Assembly: GCA_035628055.1 (NCBI GenBank)
Contig: DASPKO010000314.1
Span: forward strand, 1-25,739
Direction: 5' to 3'
DNA length: 25,739 nucleotides
Source: DASPKO01 sp035628055
Lineage (GTDB): Bacteria > Planctomycetota > Phycisphaerae > Phycisphaerales > UBA1924
Part shown: piece after piece, positions 22,083-25,739 of the stretch
How the letters are laid out: each line of letters begins with the position of its first letter
Position numbering within the stretch: the stretch's first letter is position 1
Notes under the pieces: model-generated
What the model saw: the letters and a program-made list of their open reading frames with translations, nothing else
Database searches by the model: none
What the model was told of the DNA's origin: nothing
Made by a program: the position numbers and the translations under genes

Positions 22083-24317
22083 CTAGCAACCGCCCGCCGC
22101 CACCGCGGTGAACCATGCCGAAAGGAAGGCCGAGATGTCCGCCGTCGTGGTGACTCCCGACGCGTCGAAGTCGGCGGTGGTCGTCCCGCCCGCGACGTCG
22201 GCGAACCAGTCCACGAGGAACCCCGAGATGTCGGAAGTCCCCACCGCGCCGTCCCCGTTCCAGTCCGCGGGGCACGCCGGCGCGCCGGCGGAGACCGTGA
22301 GCACCGCCACGCCCTCGCTGGCCGTCCCAACCCAGAGCTCGTACCCGCCCGGCACCTCGCGCGAGTTCAGTTCCCAGATCTGGTTGTGCGGCAGCGGCGA
22401 GGTGCCCTGCTGGAACGTGGTCCAGGTCTGCCCGTCGAAATGCGTGAGCCCGCCGGGGTAGGGCCAGGCGCCGTCGAAGGTGGTGACCCAGATTGAGCCA
22501 TCGGGGGCGATGTGGACGTGCTGGATGTTGTTGGAAGTGAGGGCGGAGTTGCCGGTGTGATAGCGGGTGTGGGCGCCGGTGGTGGGGTTGAAGTGGTAGA
22601 GGCCGTTGGCCGAGCCGATCCAGAGCGTGCCGTCGGCGGCGGGGGCGGCTGCCGAGAGCATGTGCCCGAGGCTGTTCTGGTTCAGGCCGATCAGCTCGCG
22701 CGAGAACTGCTCCCAGGTAGTGCCGTTGGTGCGCACGATGCCGAACTGCGAGGTGATCCAGACGAAGCCATTGCCGGCGGGGTCGGGCTCGACCGAGCCG
22801 ATGCTGCCGGCAAAGAGCTGGGAGTTCTGGGCCGTGAAGACCTGGCGGTTGGCACCAGTCAGGAGCGAGACGCCCCCGTTTCCATAGTGCACGGCCCAGA
22901 GGCGTCCGAGTGAGTCCTCGTCGACCTCGATGATGTCCCAGCCGGCGGGGATGAGAGTGGTGTAGGTGAAGCCGTCCCAGTCGCGGAGGCCCTGGGTGCC
23001 GGCGGGGGCGACGGCGAGGGTGCCGCTGGCGCGGAAGCACAGCGCGCCGACGTTGTCCGACGGCTGGCCCCAGGCGGGCCCGAGGCCGGCGTTGGCATTG
23101 TTGACGCAGGTCCAGGTGGTGCCGTCGAAGATATCGAAGCCGCCGACGCCGGGGCCGGCGTTGCCGTTCATGAAGACGCGGCCGTCGGGGGCGAAGTCGA
23201 TGGCCTGGATCCAGAAACCCACCATGCCGGTGTTGGTGAGGCGGTAGCGTTGCCAGAAGCCGTTTTCGAACTTGGCGCTGCCGCCGATGCCGCCGGCCCA
23301 GATGGCGCCGGTGGAGTCCTCGGCGAAGGCGTAGGTGTGGCTGCCGCCCCAGTTGCCCATCGGGGCCCAGGACCCGGACCAGAGGTAGGTGTCGCCGTAG
23401 TACGAGCCCACGACGGCGCGGCCGCCGTCGAGGGCGCGGAGGGTGGAGATGCCGCTGCCCATGCCGGGCGGGTGGGGCACGGTGGTGTAGGCGCCGGAGC
23501 GGGCGCGGCGGGCGAGGCCCTGATTGGTGATGAGCCAGATGTTGCCCTGGTCGTCGACAAGGTCGGTGCCGGGCATCATGATGGGATAGAGGCCGGGGGG
23601 CGGGCTCTGGGGGTTGCCCAGGCTCTGGAAGACGCCGTCGCGGTAGGTGCCCATGCCCAGGCTGTTGGTCGAGGCGGCGAAGTAGACGGTGTACCCGGGC
23701 CCGGCGGCGTCGGGGACGACGGCGACGTTGGCGAGGTTGTCCCAGTTGGGGAACTGCTGGCCCCAGGGCAGGCCGTTGGCGGTGGTCCAGACGCTCCAGG
23801 CGTTCGTGGCAGGGTTGAAGCGGGCCAGACCGCCGCCGGGGCCGGTGACATCAAAGATGGCACACCAGACGGTGCCGTCGGGAGCGACGTCCACGTCGTA
23901 GATGCGCCCGGAGGGGATGGGAGCATTGGCGGAGGTGTACTTCACGAGCGCCGCCGGCCCCGCCGCGGTGTCATACCTCAGCAGGCCGTCGTAGGTCCCG
24001 ATCCAGAGCGTGGTGCCGGCGCCGGGCACGATGTCGTTGAAACGCGGCGAGCCGATCTGGGGGTGGTCGAAGTTCGAGACCGGCGTCCAGGTGCCGTCGG
24101 CGTTCATGTGCGACATGCCGCCCTGCTCCCAGAAGGTGGTGTACGCGCCGATCCAGGGAAGGTCCTGGTCGTCGACGAAGATGGCCCCGACGTAATCGCC
24201 GAGGATGCCGGTGTTGGTGGGGCGATACAGCCGCCACTCTGGCTGGAGCTGGGCGTGCGCCGCCGTCGCCAGCGCCAGTGCCGCAATCCCGCCGCCTGAT
24301 ACGAGTGTCCGTTTCAT
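22083..24317 (-). CDS. Secreted two-component-regulator-type beta-propeller with dockerin-like tail
   Basis: The 744-residue product starts at ATG 24317 behind GGAGGG. Residues 1-22 are a signal peptide (ATAAHA before Q23). Residues about 30-670 are a chain of propeller blades of the reg_prop type, each with a core like DGTVWCAIFD, GTTLWIGTYDGLLRYD, GNIWLITNQGLARR, DGTLWIGSANGLYHFNPTTG, DGSIWVTTFDGAWPYPGGLT. Blades of this kind are known from the periplasmic sensors of hybrid two-component systems, but there is no membrane segment or kinase here, so it is a free secreted form. The last 63 residues are a dockerin-like pair (CPADWNGDG, ISGFLVDWFAD, ISAFLSAWF) ending GGC, almost the same design as in the choice-of-anchor-B protein. 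The ligand is unknown. Confidence 0.9.
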   Translation of the reverse strand: MKRTLVSGGGIAALALATAAHAQLQPEWRLYRPTNTGILGDYVGAIFVDDQDLPWIGAYTTFWEQGGMSHMNADGTWTPVSNFDHPQIGSPRFNDIVPGAGTTLWIGTYDGLLRYDTAAGPAALVKYTSANAPIPSGRIYDVDVAPDGTVWCAIFDVTGPGGGLARFNPATNAWSVWTTANGLPWGQQFPNWDNLANVAVVPDAAGPGYTVYFAASTNSLGMGTYRDGVFQSLGNPQSPPPGLYPIMMPGTDLVDDQGNIWLITNQGLARRARSGAYTTVPHPPGMGSGISTLRALDGGRAVVGSYYGDTYLWSGSWAPMGNWGGSHTYAFAEDSTGAIWAGGIGGSAKFENGFWQRYRLTNTGMVGFWIQAIDFAPDGRVFMNGNAGPGVGGFDIFDGTTWTCVNNANAGLGPAWGQPSDNVGALCFRASGTLAVAPAGTQGLRDWDGFTYTTLIPAGWDIIEVDEDSLGRLWAVHYGNGGVSLLTGANRQVFTAQNSQLFAGSIGSVEPDPAGNGFVWITSQFGIVRTNGTTWEQFSRELIGLNQNSLGHMLSAAAPAADGTLWIGSANGLYHFNPTTGAHTRYHTGNSALTSNNIQHVHIAPDGSIWVTTFDGAWPYPGGLTHFDGQTWTTFQQGTSPLPHNQIWELNSREVPGGYELWVGTASEGVAVLTVSAGAPACPADWNGDGAVGTSDISGFLVDWFADVAGGTTTADFDASGVTTTADISAFLSAWFTAVAAGGC

Positions 24318-24698
24318 AGCCGATCCCTCCGCTCAAGGCGCTCCCGGCGCCGCCACCGCGGTGCGCGATCTCCGCCACATGCTGGCCACGGGCCGCCACC
24401 AGGCCCACGCGAGAACTTCCCCGAATCGCTCGACCCCGGGCTCCCGGCGCGCCCTGGACGGGCACGCGAAAGCCGAGCGAGCTGGTCGCGAAGGCCCGGT
24501 GCAACCGCCGTGCCGGGAGTCTTGCCCCAGACCCCCTGGTTCTGGAAGTGGCGTTGCGAACCCCCTGCTCCCGGACACAAATCTGATTGTTCTGTGCTCG
24601 AAGTGACACACGAGCGTGTCAGTCCGCGGTCCCGGGATATGGTCGCCCGCCCCCGCCCCAGCGGAGATTTCATAAATGCGAGTGGATCGGTTCACTCA
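24318..24698. other. Non-coding stretch upstream of the propeller gene
   Basis: No credible gene was found on either strand. Apart from the Shine-Dalgarno of the propeller gene, I see no clear promoter. It runs directly into the orphan dockerin fragment, so part of it may be scar from a deletion. Confidence 0.4.
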
Positions 24699-24794
24699 AC
24701 GACCGCCGACCTCAACGCCTCGGGCGTCACGACGGCCCAGGACCTCTCGGCCGTCCTGTCGGCGTGGTTCGGGGCCCTGGCCGCCGGGTGCTAG
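24699..24794 (+). pseudogene. Orphan C-terminal dockerin-like fragment
   Basis: About 31 codons read TTADLNASGVTTAQDLSAVL, then SAWF and a final AAGC stop. This is the second repeat of the dockerin-like tail seen at the end of the propeller protein (TTADFDASGVTTTADISAFL, SAWF, GGC). No first repeat, catalytic domain or signal peptide precedes it; the open frame upstream is unlike a secreted protein. It is best explained as the 3' remnant of a deleted secreted-protein gene or as a partial duplication from the propeller gene. Its stop is 3 bp from the stop of the convergent HD-GYP gene. Confidence 0.75.
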
Positions 24795-24797
24795 CCG

Positions 24798-25739
24798 TCA
24801 GGCCGCCCGCCGGGCGTCCGGGGCGGGCGCCGCCTCGCCCGCCCCGGGGGCGTAGGTCGTGCGGATCGCGTGGAGCTGCGGCTCCAGCCCCAGGAAGATG
24901 GGTGCCAGGGCCGGGTCGAACTGCGTGCCCGAGCTCTCGGCGATGATGCGCTGCGCGACCTCGTGCGAGAAGGCGGCCTTGTACACCCGCTTGGAGGTCA
25001 GCGCGTCATACACGTCGGCGAGCGCCACGATCCGACCCGGGAGCGGGATCGCCTCGCCGCGCAGCCCGTGCGGGTAGCCGCCCCCCGTCCACTGCTCGTG
25101 GTGCGTCAGCGCGATGTCGCGGGCCATGCGCAGGAAGGCCGCCTCCGGGTTGATCTTGAGCACCGCGTCGATGGTCTCGGCCCCGATCAGCGTGTGCTGC
25201 TTCATGATCGCGAACTCCCGGTCGCTGAGGCGGTCGGGCTTGAGCAGCACCGTGTCGGGGATCCCGACCTTGCCGATGTCGTGCAGCGGGCTGGTGAGAT
25301 AGATGTTGCGCACGAACTCGTCGTCGACGCCCGGATGGCCCGCCGCCTGGAGCGCCTTGGCGAGCGCCTTGGAGTACTCGCGCACCCGCTCGAGGTGGGC
25401 CCCCGTCTCGTTGTCGCGCGACTCGGCCAGCTTGGCCAGCGCGAAGAGGGCCATCTCGCGCGTCTCCATCGAGATCAGCCGCACCCCCGTGCGCACGCGC
25501 ACGAGCAGCTCGCTCGCCTCGACGGGCTTGCTCAGGAACTCGTCGGCGCCGAGGGCGAGACCGGTCAGCTTGTCATCGAGGTTCGGACCGGTCGTCACGA
25601 AAATGACCGGAATGCGCGCCAGCGCCGGGTCGGCCTTCAGACGTCCGCACACCGAAAACCCGTCGAGTCCCGGCAGCGCGATGTCGAGCACCACGGCGGC
25701 GGGCCGATGCTCCCGCACCGAGGCGAGCACGGCGTCGCC
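24798..25739 (-). CDS. HD-GYP response regulator (c-di-GMP phosphodiesterase), 5' end beyond window
   Basis: The frame is open to the right edge, so the N-terminus is missing. The visible part begins inside a receiver domain: VVLDIALPGLDGF holds the phosphoacceptor Asp, then PVIFVTTGPNLDDKLTGLAL, then ADEFLSKPV with the conserved Lys. A linker helix leads to an HD-GYP domain with ETGAHLERVREYS, LTSPLHDIGKVGIPD (the HD pair), MKQHTLIGAE, THHEQWTGGGYPHGLRGEAI (the GYP motif), and IVALADVYDALTSKRVYK. These residues bind a di-iron centre and hydrolyse cyclic di-GMP, so the protein should lower c-di-GMP when phosphorylated. The Asp of the usual HHE.WDG.GYP is Thr here. The tail is Pro/Ala-rich. 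The cognate kinase is not in the window. A GTG at 25730 is not its real start. Confidence 0.93.
   Translation of the reverse strand, partial: GDAVLASVREHRPAAVVLDIALPGLDGFSVCGRLKADPALARIPVIFVTTGPNLDDKLTGLALGADEFLSKPVEASELLVRVRTGVRLISMETREMALFALAKLAESRDNETGAHLERVREYSKALAKALQAAGHPGVDDEFVRNIYLTSPLHDIGKVGIPDTVLLKPDRLSDREFAIMKQHTLIGAETIDAVLKINPEAAFLRMARDIALTHHEQWTGGGYPHGLRGEAIPLPGRIVALADVYDALTSKRVYKAAFSHEVAQRIIAESSGTQFDPALAPIFLGLEPQLHAIRTTYAPGAGEAAPAPDARRAA

Overview
The window is very GC-rich DNA from what looks like a planctomycete of the class Phycisphaerae (inference). The evidence is the number of Sec-exported proteins and lipoproteins, two secreted proteins that end in a dockerin-like tail (CPAD, then two DG/SG...FL.WF repeats, then a final Gly-Cys), the alternating strand pattern, and isolated single tRNA genes. 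No rRNA or CRISPR array was seen.

Layout from left to right. 1-1062 (-) is the 5' part of a secreted Cys-containing protein that runs off the left edge. 1279-3851 (-) is a translationally coupled pair, pdxA then a MATE-type transporter. 3952-5632 (+) holds three exported lipoproteins: two FKBP-type prolyl isomerases and a tiny Pro/Thr-rich one, closed by a terminator. 5834-6733 (-) is argB. 6734-7477 is a non-coding stretch with tRNA-Thr(UGU) and four copies of a 29-bp GC-rich repeat. 7478-9862 (-) is a large secreted choice-of-anchor-B/dockerin protein, divergent from a two-gene unit (10025-11559, +) of a secreted unknown and a small Rossmann-fold protein.

11598-14404 is the most interesting part. 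An IS1-type transposase (13479-14387) shares one element with two passenger genes and about 1 kb of non-coding DNA. The whole is bounded by 13-bp perfect terminal inverted repeats starting GGTAGTG and by an 8-bp direct repeat on each side. At 2,791 bp it is far longer than a usual IS1 element (0.7-1.2 kb), so it looks like a cargo-carrying IS1-type element. tRNA-Ala(GGC) and a strong terminator follow it.

14813-21981 (+) reads as one envelope-signalling operon: an outer-membrane beta-barrel (alginate-export-like), a lipoprotein, a CHASE2-adenylate cyclase, and a large secreted FecR-domain protein, closed by a bidirectional hairpin. 22083-24317 (-) is a secreted two-component-regulator-type beta-propeller with a dockerin tail. 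An orphan fragment of a third dockerin tail (24699-24794, +) abuts the 3' end of an HD-GYP response regulator (24798-25739, -) that runs off the right edge. Cyclic-AMP-type and cyclic-di-GMP-type signalling are therefore encoded within about 8 kb of each other.

Because the GC content is extreme, many long open frames are antisense shadows. Starts here were chosen from Shine-Dalgarno sequences, signal peptides and family alignments from memory; no database search was possible.
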